Source of the DNA: Persicitalea sp964500445
Lineage (GTDB): Bacteria; Bacteroidota; Bacteroidia; Cytophagales; Spirosomataceae
Reading direction: 5' to 3'
Assembly (NCBI GenBank): GCA_964500445.1
Contig: CAZCOG010000019.1
Span: 1-64,000 of the forward strand
Length of the DNA: 64,000 bases
This document shows positions 42,024 to 52,200 of the stretch, in pieces. The notes below the pieces were generated by a model that was given only the letters and a program-made list of their open reading frames with translations, was not told where the DNA came from and ran no database searches. The position numbers and the translations under genes were made by a program. Within the stretch, counting starts at the first letter, position 1. Each line of letters opens with the position of its first letter.

Positions 42024-42524
42024 ATGGGAACACCAAGCATCATCCTATTGATTAGTATCTGCTCATTTGCCACCCCAGATTTTGGCGCAGATACGGCTAC
42101 GCTGACCACCAAGAAGTCGCATGCTGTGCTCGTGACCGAAATGAGTGATCTGATCAGGAAATACGCGTATTTTCACGCCGGGTCTGCCGTATTCCGTTAT
42201 GACTCCCGAGTCGATACGATTGGAGGAATAAGGCTGTTCGTAGGAGAGCAAGTTTCGACGCTCGGTAGTCATGGTAAAACCCGTTGGTACTACATCGATT
42301 TTACCCAACCTATTCAGTCTAAAAACCTGAGTATAGTGATGGGGCGCAACGATAATTTCATGATAGTTCCCGCCAAAGCGATCACCCACAAAGTAAGAAT
42401 GGGGAATGATGTGAACCGGAAGCTCTTCGTGCGTTTCTTTACCAGGAAGGCGAACCGGCCTACTGATTTCAGTGAATTGTATCGTAAACTTGACATCATC
42501 ATCAGTCGTTTGACGGTGCCATGA
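42024..42524 (+). CDS. Hypothetical exported protein
   Basis: 166 residues. A short hydrophobic start (IILLISICSFATPDFGA) could be a signal peptide. The mature part is mixed alpha/beta: LIRKYAYFHAGSAVFRY, IRLFVGEQVSTLG, KTRWYYIDFTQPI, HKVRMGNDVNRKLFVRFFT, with a C-terminal helix. I recognise no family. It is 46 bp upstream of the CstA gene on the same strand, so the two may be cotranscribed. Codon use is ordinary for the window. Confidence 0.6.
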   Translation: MGTPSIILLISICSFATPDFGADTATLTTKKSHAVLVTEMSDLIRKYAYFHAGSAVFRYDSRVDTIGGIRLFVGEQVSTLGSHGKTRWYYIDFTQPIQSKNLSIVMGRNDNFMIVPAKAITHKVRMGNDVNRKLFVRFFTRKANRPTDFSELYRKLDIIISRLTVP

Positions 42525-42570
42525 GCAACAATTTATACACTATACACTCATTTATAAAAGCCAATTTTCC

Positions 42571-44010
42571 ATGATTTCCTTTATCCTTTCCGTACTTGTT
42601 TTGATTTTGGGCTACTATATCTATGGTAGCTATCTGGAGCGTGTATTTGGTGCCGACAAAGCGGCCGCCACCCCGGCCAATCGCCTGGCGGATGGGGTTG
42701 ATTTTGTGGTGTTACCTAATTGGAAAGTCTTTTTGATTCAGTTTCTGAACATTGCCGGTCTCGGACCTATTTTTGGCGCTATTGCGGGGGCCATGTACGG
42801 TCCGGCGGCTTTTTTGTGGATTGTGCTCGGGAGTATTTTTGCCGGAGCGGTTCACGACTACTTCTCGGGAATGATGTCCTTACGGCATGATGGCAAAAGC
42901 ATCAGTGAGGTAGTTGGGATTTATATGGGCGATAGCGCGAAGCAAATCATGCGGGTGTTTACGGTATTGCTGCTTATTTTCGTGGGAACGGTGTTCCTGG
43001 TCGGCCCTGCCAAAATCATCGATGGTATGACCGATGGCTTCCTCACTATGTGGGGTTGGGTAGGCATTATTCTGGTCTACTACCTGCTTTCTACTCTGCT
43101 GCCGATCGACAAATTCATCAGTAAGCTTTACCCGATTTTTGGCGTAGCCATGTTACTGATGGCCGTCGGTCTGCTCATCGCTTTGTTCACGGGCGGGTAC
43201 CATATTCCCGAAATCACCGGAAGTACCCTCAGGAACATGACTTCCAACCCTGATAAAACGCCGCTGTTTCCCATGTTGTTTGTTACCATTGCCTGCGGGG
43301 CCATTTCGGGTTTTCACTCCACCCAATCGCCGCTGATGGCGCGCTGCATGGGTAACGAGACTTCGGGCAAAATGATCTTTTCGGGTACCATGATTACCGA
43401 GGGGGTAGTTGCGCTGGTGTGGGCGGCAGTATCCATGACTTTTTTTGGTTCAGTCGGTGAACTGAACGATGCCATGATCGCCAACAACAATAACGCCGCC
43501 TGGGCAGCCAACGAAATCTCGCTCAATATGCTCGGCCCGGTCGGGGGGATTCTGGCGCTGCTGGGTATCGTGGCCGCACCGATTACTTCGGGTGATACCG
43601 CCTTCCGCTCGGCCCGGCTGATCATTGCCGATACTTTTAATGTAAATCAGAAAACGCTGGTCAAAAGACTGTGGATCAGTATTCCGCTGTTCGTGGTGGC
43701 CTTTGCGCTTACTCAGATGGACTTCGGTATCATCTGGCGGTACTTTGCGTGGAGCAACCAAACCCTTGCCACGATCGTCTTGTGGACCATCACGATTTAT
43801 CTATCCAATCTCAATAAAAACTACTGGATATCTCTCATTCCGTCGATATTCATGACGATGGTGTGTAGCTCCTATATCTTCATTGCCCCCGAGGGCTTTC
43901 AGCTGGCCCACGGCCTTTCCTACGGCCTCGCTGCCGCCATCACGATTGCCGCGACCGCCTCTTTTATTGCGCTAAGATACCGCAAGCAGCAGGCTACGTT
44001 GGCAAGCTAA
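42571..44010 (+). CDS. cstA: Carbon starvation protein A (CstA) family transporter
   Basis: 479 residues, a short form typical of Bacteroidota. Motifs: YYIYGSYLERVFG at the N-terminus, GLGPIFGAIAGAMYGPAAFLW, AGAVHDYFSGMMSLRHDGKS, GAISGFHSTQSPLMARC and a WAAVSMTFFG/ITSGDTAFRSARLI segment, all characteristic of CstA/BtsT pyruvate or peptide uptake transporters, with more than ten hydrophobic spans. In E. coli CstA and BtsT take up pyruvate and possibly peptides. The exported protein gene lies 46 bp upstream. It is followed by a 251-bp gap before the glycosidase. Confidence 0.92.
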   Translation: MISFILSVLVLILGYYIYGSYLERVFGADKAAATPANRLADGVDFVVLPNWKVFLIQFLNIAGLGPIFGAIAGAMYGPAAFLWIVLGSIFAGAVHDYFSGMMSLRHDGKSISEVVGIYMGDSAKQIMRVFTVLLLIFVGTVFLVGPAKIIDGMTDGFLTMWGWVGIILVYYLLSTLLPIDKFISKLYPIFGVAMLLMAVGLLIALFTGGYHIPEITGSTLRNMTSNPDKTPLFPMLFVTIACGAISGFHSTQSPLMARCMGNETSGKMIFSGTMITEGVVALVWAAVSMTFFGSVGELNDAMIANNNNAAWAANEISLNMLGPVGGILALLGIVAAPITSGDTAFRSARLIIADTFNVNQKTLVKRLWISIPLFVVAFALTQMDFGIIWRYFAWSNQTLATIVLWTITIYLSNLNKNYWISLIPSIFMTMVCSSYIFIAPEGFQLAHGLSYGLAAAITIAATASFIALRYRKQQATLAS

Positions 44011-44261
44011 ATACAACGGTCCTTTTCTTTCGAAAACAACGGGCCGGTATTGCCAAAGTACCCTAGTTTTAAATTCGCTTTACTGAAGAAGTAGTCTTCG
44101 GATGCCGGGTGGTTCCGTACGCTCAGACTGACAGTGCTTTGGGTTTGTCCGTGGTAATTTACCATTCAAAGTAACTCTTGAAAGCTGAAATCTTTGGCCG
44201 TTGCTCTGCTTACTAGCCTAATGATTGTACTTTTAGGGCAGAACGACCAGGATAAACGAAC

Positions 44262-46851
44262 ATGACTGAACTTGAAAAAATGAAAAATCCCCGCTCTTGG
44301 CGGGACTGGGGTCCGTATCTCAGCGAGCGGCAGTGGGGCACTGTCCGTGAAGATTACAGCGCCGGTGGCGATGCCTGGGACTACATTACCCACGACATGG
44401 CCCGGAGCAAAGCCTACCGCTGGGGCGAGGAAGGACTGGGCGGCATCAGCGATGAGGAACAGCGCCTTTGCTTGGCTCTTGCGCTTTGGAACGAGCGCGA
44501 CCCGATTCTGAAAGAGCGACTGTTCGGACTGACCAACAGTGAGGGCAACCACGGCGAGGACGTGAAAGAGATGTACTACTACCTCGACAACGTTCCGTCG
44601 CACAGCTACATGAAAATGCTCTACAAGTACCCCCAGCAGGCTTTTCCCTACGAACGTTTGGTTCGTGAGAATGCCGCTCGTTCCAGGCAGGAGCCGGAGT
44701 TCGAACTGATGGGCACCGGAGTTTTCGATCAAGATGCTTATTTCGATGTCTTCATTGAATATGCCAAGAACGAAGAGCACGATATTCTGGCCCAGTACAC
44801 GGCCTACAACCGCGGGGATACCGATGCTCCGATTCACCTGCTACCCACGCTATGGTTTCGCCGGACACCCGAGTGGCAGGATGGGGAGCAGCGGCCCAAC
44901 CTGTCGATCGTGGCAAAAAACGTGCTGCTTATGAGCGTCCGGGAATTGGGCGACTACTATTGCTACGCCGACGGCGAAACCGAGCCGCTTTTCACTGAAA
45001 ACGAAACCAACAACGTACGACTCTATGGCGCGCCCAACAAAACGACCTTTACCAAGGATGGCATCGACTGCTACGTAGTACAGGGTCAACAGGATGCCGT
45101 CAACCCCAATCCTGGGGGAACGAAGGTTGCCCTGCACTATTCCTTTTTGGTACCGGCGGGTGGGAGCGTGACCGTGCGGCTGCGGCTCGCCGATAAAAAG
45201 CTGGCTACGCCTTTCGAACAGTTTGATGAAGTGATGAACGCCCAGCGGCAGGCGGCCGATGAATTTTACGAGACTAAATTGGGCCCCCGATCGGACGACG
45301 AAGCCACTATGCAGCGCCAAGCCATGGCCGGGTTGCTGTGGACGAAACAGTTTTACTACTACAACGTAAACCGCTGGCTGCTGGGCGATGAAGGCGAGCC
45401 CGCACCTCCCGAGCAAAGGCAGTGGCAGCGGAATTCGCACTGGGATCAGCTGCGGGCCGCCGACATTATCTCGATGCCCGACAAATGGGAATACCCGTGG
45501 TTTGCAGCCTGGGATCTGGCTTTTCACTGTATCGCTCTGGCGGCAGTGGACACCCACTTCGCCAAAAGCCAACTACTCCTGCTACTAAAAGAGCGTTACC
45601 TACACCCCAATGGGCAGCTGCCCGCTTACGAGTGGAGCTTCGGCGATGTGAATCCGCCCGTGCACGCGATGGCTGCCCTGGACATTTACCAGGCTGATTT
45701 GGCTGCAACCGGCGAGGCCGATCTGGACTTTCTGGAAGAAGTTTTCCTTAAGCTTATGTTCAATTTTACCTGGTGGGTCAACCAGAAAGACGAGGAGGGC
45801 AACAACATCTTCGAGGGCGGTTTTCTGGGGCTGGACAACATCGGCATCTTCGACCGGAGCGCTCCGATTCCCGGAGGCGGCACTCTCGAGCAATCCGATG
45901 GCACCAGCTGGATGGCCATGTACTCGCTCAACATGATGCGTATGGCAACGGAATTGGCCGGGAGCCGTCCCGTTTATGAAGAGATGGCGATTAAGTTCGG
46001 CGAGCATTTCTTTTATATTGCCGGGGCGATGGCCAATATGGCTGGGGTGAAAGCCCCCGGGCTCTGGGACGAAAAGGACGGCTTCTACTATGATATGCTA
46101 CACCATGACGACGGCAACTGGACACGGCTCCGGCTCCGTTCCCTGGTGGGGCTGCTGCCGCTGATTGCCGTGGAGGTGATTCATGACAAAAGATTCTCGG
46201 AACTGTTTGGTGGAACACATGGCAGAATTGATGGACCAGCGCCCCGACCTTGAAGCGCTCGTCAGCCGCTGGGAGGGCGTCGATGGCGAAGAGAATATGC
46301 ACTTACTCAGCCTGCTGCGCGGCCATCGAATGAAATGCCTGCTGCGTCGAATGCTGGACGAAAACGAGTTCCTGTCACCCTATGGCATCCGTTCACTTTC
46401 CAAAGTGTATGCAGATGATCCCTTTGAGTTTCAACTGAATGGACAACACTTTTCGGTAGCCTACACCCCAGCCGAAAGTACTACAAGCATGTTTGGGGGG
46501 AATAGTAACTGGCGCGGCCCGGTCTGGGTGCCGGTCAACTACCTGCTGATCCAGTCGATGCACCGCTTCCACGACTATTATGGCGACGATTTCAAGATCG
46601 AGATGCCAGTCGGAACGGGGCGATTCATCACCATTGAGCAAGCCGCCAATGAGGTGGCTTTGCGGCTGAAGTCGCTGTTCTTGCGCGATGAAAACGGACG
46701 TCGTCCCATATACGGTACAAACGAAAAGCTGCAGACCGACCCGCACTTCAAGGACTATATCCTGTTTTACGAGTACTTCAACGGCGACAACGGCGAAGGG
46801 CTAGGGGCCAGCCACCAGACCGGCTGGTCCGCTCTGGTCGCACTGCTGTGA
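44262..46851 (+). pseudogene. GH63/MGH1-like glycoside hydrolase with a single-base frameshift
   Basis: The first frame runs 44262-46253 and the second from about 46210 to 46851. Together they give about 862 residues, the normal length for MGH1-like (alpha/alpha)6 glucosidases of the GH63 group (KAYRWGEEGLGG, NSEGNHGEDVKE, PWFAAWDLAFH, PAYEWSFGDVNPPVH, TSWMAMYSLNM, then MFGGNSNWRGPVW after the break). Reading shifts by +1 at the GG of 46209-46210; removing one G restores FVEHMAELMDQRPDLEA. No other damage is visible, so the gene is either recently inactivated, phase variable, or carries a sequencing error. No signal peptide, so cytoplasmic. Likely substrate is an alpha-glucoside such as glucosylglycerate or trehalose-like compounds, but this is not determined. 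Confidence 0.85.
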
Positions 46852-46867
46852 GTGGCTTTGAAAGTTT

Positions 46868-46940
46868 GGATACTGGACTTTAGACGCGCCAAACATCGAG
46901 AATCGAAAGTAGAAAGTCAAAAATTTAAAGTCCAGTATCC
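46868..46940. repeat. Intergenic palindrome (TACTGGACTTTA-type arms)
   Basis: Perfect 15-bp arms (46868-46882 and 46926-46940) with a 43-nt loop made of GAAAGTAGAAAGTC-like words, between two converging genes. It may act as a bidirectional 3'-end structure and belongs to the short-word repeat family of this window. Confidence 0.75.
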
Positions 46941-46946
46941 AGCATC

Positions 46947-48776
46947 TTACAAGTACCCCTGCGCCTGCAAATTAAACAACTCCGCGTACTTGCCTCCCAC
47001 CCGCAATAGCTCTTCGTGCGAGCCGAATTCAAGCAACTGACCATTTTCCAAAAACAAAATCCGATCGGCCATGCGGACAGTGGAGAAGCGGTGCGAAATC
47101 AGGACGGCCATTTTTCCTTCGATCAGGCGGCTGAATCGCTGGAAAACCTCATGTTCGGCGCGGGCGTCGAGAGCAGAAGTGGGTTCGTCAAGTACCACCA
47201 GCTGAGCATCACGCATATAAGCGCGGGCCAGCGCTACTTTTTGCCATTGCCCACCGGAAAGTTCCTGACCGTCTTTAAAGCGCTTACCCAGTACCTGCTG
47301 GAATTGTGCCGGGAGTTGATCAACTACCTCGCTGGCCAGGCTCTTGCGGGCCGCGTCGGCAATGCGCTCGTCATCGTCCCGACGTTCAATGTCTCCCACG
47401 GCGATGTTCTCGGCCACGGTCATTTCATACTTAATGTAGTCCTGGAAAATAATGCCGATGTTGGCCCGTAAATCCGCCAGGCTGTATGCTTCCAGTGGCA
47501 GTCCATCGAGCAAGATGCGACCTTCGGTAGGTTCATAGAGTCGCGAGAGTAGCTTGACAAGGGTAGTTTTACCGGCACCATTTTCGCCCACTAGCGCCAG
47601 CTTTTCACCGGGATGAAGCGTGAAAGTCAGGTTACGAATGGCCCAACGCTCGCTGTCGGGGTACTTGAAACTAACATTTTCGAAAGTAACGCCTTCCTGA
47701 ATCGGCTTGGGCACAAGTACGCCATTGGCATTCGCTTTAATAGTAGGTTCGATGGCGAAGAAATCGAACAAATCCTGTAAATACAATGCACTCTCGGCGA
47801 TGCTGGAAAAGCGGCTCATAATGCCTTGCAACATCCCGTGCATCCGCTGAAACGATCCCGACAGGAACGTCATGGTACCGATGGTGATCAATCCGGCAAG
47901 AGTCTGGATCAGAATGAAAACGTAGGCACCATAATAGGCCAAAGTACCCAGGGCCGCCAGCAGGTACCCCCAGGTCGCGCGGCTGAGGACGATCTTTTTG
48001 TTTTGCTCATAGTACTCGTCCGATAAAGCCTTGAACCGCTGGGTAAGGTACTTTTCAAGACCAAAGACCTTTACTTCCTTGGCCGTTTCGGCGCTGGCCC
48101 CGATGTAGCGGAGGTAGTCGAGTTCGCGGCGCTCGGGCGTCCAGCTGCGGGTGAGCGAGTAGCTGCGCTCATTGAAATGCGTTTCGCCCAGAAAAGATGG
48201 TATCACCGCCACGATCAAAATCAGAATCAGCCACGGACTGAAGGCCACCAATCCCGCCCCGAGCAACAGCAGCGAAATGATGTCCTGCACCTGCGAAAGT
48301 ACCTGCGTCAATAGCACCGTGCGGCTAGTAGTTTGGCGGCGAGCGCGTTCGAGTTTGTCGTAGAAAACCGGGTTCTCAAACTGGTACAAATCCAGTTGCG
48401 CCGCGTGATGGACCAGATCGACGGAAGTTTTGTTCGCGACCAAATCACCCAGCAGGCTGTCGCAAAGGCCGATCAACCGACTCAATAAATCCGAAAAGAC
48501 GGTCAAGCCCAATTCCGCCGCCACCATCGTCCACAAGTACCGCTGCGAGCCACCCTCCGCGATGAGCCGGATGACTTCGTCGATGATTTCCTTACCGATG
48601 TACAGCATCACGACCGGAATGCCAGCTTTCAACAGCCGGAACACGATGTTGCCGACCGTCAGCGGCTTGTTTGTATTCCAGACCAGCCGGAAAAAAGGTG
48701 GCAGATTCTGCAAGGCCGAAAAGCGCTTGCGGAGCGATTGGGAGGTGGAGTTTTTGACTGGGGGAGGTTGACGCAA
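46947..48776 (-). CDS. ABC exporter, fused permease and ATPase
   Basis: 609 residues. About six membrane spans fill residues ~35-330 (type IV ABC exporter fold). The ATPase domain follows from ~370: Walker A GENGAGKTTLVKLL, signature LSGGQWQKVALARAYMRDA, Walker B LVVLDEPTSALDA and switch-His LISHRF. It would work as a homodimer to export a lipid, peptide or drug from the inner membrane. Its 3' end adjoins the word-repeat palindrome facing the GH63-like gene. It is not an ATPase for the FtsX permeases, since it carries its own transmembrane domain. Confidence 0.92.
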   Translation of the reverse strand: MRQPPPVKNSTSQSLRKRFSALQNLPPFFRLVWNTNKPLTVGNIVFRLLKAGIPVVMLYIGKEIIDEVIRLIAEGGSQRYLWTMVAAELGLTVFSDLLSRLIGLCDSLLGDLVANKTSVDLVHHAAQLDLYQFENPVFYDKLERARRQTTSRTVLLTQVLSQVQDIISLLLLGAGLVAFSPWLILILIVAVIPSFLGETHFNERSYSLTRSWTPERRELDYLRYIGASAETAKEVKVFGLEKYLTQRFKALSDEYYEQNKKIVLSRATWGYLLAALGTLAYYGAYVFILIQTLAGLITIGTMTFLSGSFQRMHGMLQGIMSRFSSIAESALYLQDLFDFFAIEPTIKANANGVLVPKPIQEGVTFENVSFKYPDSERWAIRNLTFTLHPGEKLALVGENGAGKTTLVKLLSRLYEPTEGRILLDGLPLEAYSLADLRANIGIIFQDYIKYEMTVAENIAVGDIERRDDDERIADAARKSLASEVVDQLPAQFQQVLGKRFKDGQELSGGQWQKVALARAYMRDAQLVVLDEPTSALDARAEHEVFQRFSRLIEGKMAVLISHRFSTVRMADRILFLENGQLLEFGSHEELLRVGGKYAELFNLQAQGYL

Positions 48777-48874
48777 ATGAGTGTTGATTAGTGCTAATCA
48801 ATTAATCATTTGCAATAGGGAAAAGTTCGGGAAGAAGAGTTTTGTGGAAGGTCGTTGCGTGTTTCTAAAAGTAA

Positions 48875-48882
48875 CAAAAGTA
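48875..48882 (-). promoter_or_regulatory. Candidate -7 box for the ABC exporter gene
   Basis: Minus-strand TACTTTTG, an exact TAnnTTTG match about 100 bp before the start at 48776. No clear -33 partner. Confidence 0.4.
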
Positions 48883-49022
48883 TTTTCAAAAATGGGCTTA
48901 TTGCCGCTCGGCGAGAATAGCATCCTCGTTCGAAGTACAGGCATAAGGTAAAAGGCATAAACACCGAAAGATCACGAATGATATCTAACCCAATCGAGAT
49001 TCCCGGCTCAAATGTTCTGTAC

Positions 49023-49484
49023 TCAACTAAATACCCAAACAAAAAACTTATAACTCAACCAAGCCAAAGTACCCACCACCAGCACCAGTACTAATATCAC
49101 AGGGACGATCACCTTCCAGGCGCCTCCCTTATGCCGATCCTCCACATAATGTTCCTGCATTAGCTTCATGTTGCGGATATTCGCCTTGAAAGCCACATCA
49201 AAAATATCACCCAGAATCGGGACGGAGCCAAGCAATGCGTCGATCACGATATTGAGGGCCATTCGGGCCACCACGAATCCGCTGGCGCCGTTTCTGGCCA
49301 GGATGGTGATCATATACCCGGAAATAGCCAGGGTAGCAAAATCGCCGGCACCGGGTACGAGTCCGATCAGGGCATCGAAACCAAATTTAATGTTGGTACC
49401 CGGAATGGTGAATTTTGAATCCATCCATTTGGCCATGGATTCTACGTGGGTAATGGCTGAATTTTGCTTTGATAGTGCCTGCAT
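49023..49484 (-). CDS. DUF4112 membrane protein
   Basis: 153 residues from ATG 49484; a TTG at 49511 would add nine. The signature KFTIPGTNIKFGFDALIGLVPGAGD and LLGSVPILGDIFDVAFKANIRN are diagnostic for DUF4112. Three hydrophobic segments (about 50-70, 80-105, 125-150) suggest an inner-membrane protein. Function unknown. It stands alone between the ABC exporter and the FG-GAP gene on the same strand. Confidence 0.85.
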   Translation of the reverse strand: MQALSKQNSAITHVESMAKWMDSKFTIPGTNIKFGFDALIGLVPGAGDFATLAISGYMITILARNGASGFVVARMALNIVIDALLGSVPILGDIFDVAFKANIRNMKLMQEHYVEDRHKGGAWKVIVPVILVLVLVVGTLAWLSYKFFVWVFS

Positions 49485-49633
49485 CGCTGATAAGGGGAGG
49501 TTGATTTGCAATGTACGGTACTAAAATAGTGTGCCCGGCAGGATAATTTCTGATTCAAAAGCAGGAAACACAACGATCACACGTCAGTATTGACCGCAGA
49601 CGAAGGGTTCCATAAATTGCTTTTTGGCATTCT

Positions 49634-50803
49634 TCAAAAACGCTGATTCCAGTAAATAACTACGTTGTGGGTCGCCCGGCCCGACGCGACCAAATCCAGG
49701 TCACCATCGCCATCCAGATCGGCGGCTTTCATATCTTCGCAAGCCATGTTTACCTTTTCGTCTATCGCGTATTCCTGCCAGTTTTTTCCTGCCTCGTCAG
49801 TACCGACGTACAGCCGAACGCCCACCTGTTCGGCAGCGTTTTTTTCGCGCCAGCCCACCGCAATCTGGTCACGGCCCATCCCCAGAAAATCAGCCGTCAC
49901 CAGTGCGTGACCCTGGTTCATGCGATCGGATAGTACGGAGCGATTGTCCTTAGTATACACGACTAGACTGTTGCCATGCATAGGTTCAATCGTAGTCGTG
50001 AAAAGCTGGTTATTTATGAGCTTACCGGTGCGAATTTCGCCGACCCCATTTTTAAGTACCATCCAATTGCCCGATGGGGCCCAGCCGTCGGCCCCATCCA
50101 GAAAAACTTGTACGCCCTCCTTTGCCGCCACGGCCATGCCAAGGAAAGCACCTTTAACCTCCATCGGCTCCATGTTATGGGTCATATGCATGTCGGTATC
50201 TACCAGCTGGTAGTTCCAGGTACTTTTTTTGTCGTCCGGCACATCGAAGGCAATCATTTTCACACCCGCGCCCTGGCCTTGCTCATTGCCTTCCCCGTGC
50301 AGCGGCAGTACGATGAGTTGGTATTGGCCATCGGTATCCTGCACCCAGTGCATTCGGTGAATCGTCACTTCGTGGTGTAGCTCCACGGGTTCCCACGGCT
50401 GGTAGCGGTCAGAGGGCGGGATAAGGTAGAACACCGCACCCGATTCTTTGGCACTTTTGGTTTCGCCCGGATTCCACTGCGCACCTACTGCCACTTCCAC
50501 CTTGCCATCGCCGTCGATGTCGCGGGCGGCGATGCACACGTTGTCGCGCTTGGTTAAGTTAGCGGCGATGACATGGCGCTTCCAGGGAGTGTCAGGGCCG
50601 CCGGAACGCCGGCCGCCCGGATTCTCGTACCATACGATTTCTTTCTGATCGGCCAGCAGAATATCCGTTTGGCCATCGCCGTCGACATCACCCGTTGCCA
50701 GGCCATAGCCTATGCTGATTTTGGGGTCGATGACTTCGGCCTTGAAGGTAGGGTTTTGGGCAAAGGCCGGGATTGTTATCAGGAAAAGGAGTACGTGTTT
50801 CAT
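49634..50803 (-). CDS. Secreted FG-GAP/VCBS repeat protein
   Basis: 389 residues from ATG 50803 (signal peptide MKHVLLFLITIPAFAQ). Repeated metal-binding blades are obvious: GDVDGDGQTDILLAD, DIDGDGKVEVAVGAQ and DLDGDGDLDLVASG, with Asp-rich Ca2+ loops typical of seven-bladed beta-propeller integrin-like proteins. The rest contains ENPGG-type blade ends. Likely extracellular; may bind carbohydrate or be a lyase-like scaffold in sugar catabolism loci. It lies 62 bp downstream of the Gfo/Idh/MocA gene, so they are probably cotranscribed. Confidence 0.88.
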   Translation of the reverse strand: MKHVLLFLITIPAFAQNPTFKAEVIDPKISIGYGLATGDVDGDGQTDILLADQKEIVWYENPGGRRSGGPDTPWKRHVIAANLTKRDNVCIAARDIDGDGKVEVAVGAQWNPGETKSAKESGAVFYLIPPSDRYQPWEPVELHHEVTIHRMHWVQDTDGQYQLIVLPLHGEGNEQGQGAGVKMIAFDVPDDKKSTWNYQLVDTDMHMTHNMEPMEVKGAFLGMAVAAKEGVQVFLDGADGWAPSGNWMVLKNGVGEIRTGKLINNQLFTTTIEPMHGNSLVVYTKDNRSVLSDRMNQGHALVTADFLGMGRDQIAVGWREKNAAEQVGVRLYVGTDEAGKNWQEYAIDEKVNMACEDMKAADLDGDGDLDLVASGRATHNVVIYWNQRF

Positions 50804-50836
50804 CTTTTTTGAGCAGGAAAGGACAATGCGTTTATT

Positions 50837-50863
50837 TTTAGCCGAAAGCCGAAAGCCGAAAGC
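50837..50863. repeat. Three tandem CCGAAAG units in a short intergenic gap
   Basis: Three 7-bp direct copies with an AGCC-flanked tail lie between the stop of the oxidoreductase gene and the start of the FG-GAP gene. They are of the same kind of short-word repeat seen in other gaps here. Confidence 0.6.
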
Positions 50864-50865
50864 CA

Positions 50866-52056
50866 TCACACGTCCCGTTCCACTATCTTCCCACTATCTT
50901 TCTCTTTCAAAATCAGTTTATTGCGCCCATCATGCGTCATTTCCTGCTTGATGAGGTAGTGGTCGGCATCGTAGTCGGTGTATTTACTGGGTTTGGTCAG
51001 GCCCTCCTGACCGCGCCAGACGGGCAGGTCGACAGGTTCCCATTGTTTGGTTTTTGCCGAGCGGTAAGCGGCATCGATCACCGCATTGACCACGTAGCCG
51101 TCGTAAAAGGTTTCGGCGGGGTCGGTGCCTTTTTCGGCAGCTTCAAACATATCGGTAAACATGTGATTATAGCCCAGATCATTCACCTCATCGCCCACCG
51201 GAAAGAGCCAGCCGGAATTGCTTTCGGCTTTCTCCGCCACATAATCGGCACCTTTGCCGGAGGTGTACATTTCGAAGCCCGTACGCAGAAAGTTGTTGAT
51301 CCAGATCGTGCCTTCGGTTCCCATCACTTCGTCGCGCAGATCCATACCGCCCCGGAACGTCCAGCTGGTTTCGAACTGACCAATCGCCCCGTTTTCGTAT
51401 TTGACCAGAGCAATTGCGTGATCTTCCGCCTCAATGGGCTTTACCTGCGTGTCGGCCCAGCACATGACTTCCACGGGTTTGATGTCTTTCCCAATAAAAT
51501 TGCGAGAAATCTCGATGCAGTGGCAGCCCAAGTCGAGAATACAACCGCCGCCCGCCTGCTCCAGATCCCAGAACCACTCACTATGTGGACCGGGGTGCGC
51601 CTCGCGCGACTTGGCCCAGAGAATTCGTCCCAAAGCGCCGCTTTTGACGCTTTCCATCGACTTCAAAAACTTGGGCGTGTAGCAAAGGTCTTCGAGGTAT
51701 CCCCCGAAAATGCCTGCCTCTTCCACGGCTTGCATCATTTGCAGCGCTTCCTCGGCGGTACGACCCAGTGGCTTGGTACACACGACATTTTTTTTATGTT
51801 TGGCGCAAAGCATGACGGCCTCCGCGTGCACGTGGTTGGGAAGCGCTATGCACACCATCGTCACATCGGGATGGGCGATCACTTCCTCCATATTGCTGGA
51901 AGCAAAGTCGCAACCGTAGTCTTTGGCAAATTTCCGAGCGCTTTCCTCGCGGCGGGCATAAATAGCCGTCACGCGGTCGCGGCTGCGCTGACCGTGAATA
52001 GATTCGGCATAAAAGCGACCGATGAAGCCCGAGCCGAGCATGGCGATTTTCTGCAT
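50866..52056 (-). CDS. Gfo/Idh/MocA family oxidoreductase
   Basis: 396 residues. N-terminal NAD(P)-binding domain: MLGSGFIGRFYAESI, VTMVCIALPNHVHAE, then CTKPLGRTAEEAL (the KP of the family EKP signature with Lys near residue 95). The C-terminal domain has DLGCHCIEISRNFIG (catalytic-type His) and a substrate cavity with GTIWINNF. These enzymes oxidise or interconvert sugars and polyols such as inositol. The adjoining secreted FG-GAP protein hints at sugar catabolism. No signal peptide, so cytoplasmic. Confidence 0.9.
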   Translation of the reverse strand: MQKIAMLGSGFIGRFYAESIHGQRSRDRVTAIYARREESARKFAKDYGCDFASSNMEEVIAHPDVTMVCIALPNHVHAEAVMLCAKHKKNVVCTKPLGRTAEEALQMMQAVEEAGIFGGYLEDLCYTPKFLKSMESVKSGALGRILWAKSREAHPGPHSEWFWDLEQAGGGCILDLGCHCIEISRNFIGKDIKPVEVMCWADTQVKPIEAEDHAIALVKYENGAIGQFETSWTFRGGMDLRDEVMGTEGTIWINNFLRTGFEMYTSGKGADYVAEKAESNSGWLFPVGDEVNDLGYNHMFTDMFEAAEKGTDPAETFYDGYVVNAVIDAAYRSAKTKQWEPVDLPVWRGQEGLTKPSKYTDYDADHYLIKQEMTHDGRNKLILKEKDSGKIVERDV

Positions 52057-52200
52057 GAAATGTATTTTTAATGATAAATTGAGATAGTCAACTTATCTGC
52101 TAAAAGCCCCGAATAGCTTGCTTTCTACCTCAAAAGCCAGGGTTTTTAATCTTTTGGCTTTAGTGAGTAAATCGACTGACTAACGTCTGGATAGCATTTA

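Noticed and set aside
50932..52071. Long plus-strand frame antisense to the Gfo/Idh/MocA gene
   Set aside because: It mirrors a GC-rich gene codon for codon and has no domain; the minus-strand oxidoreductase is unmistakable.
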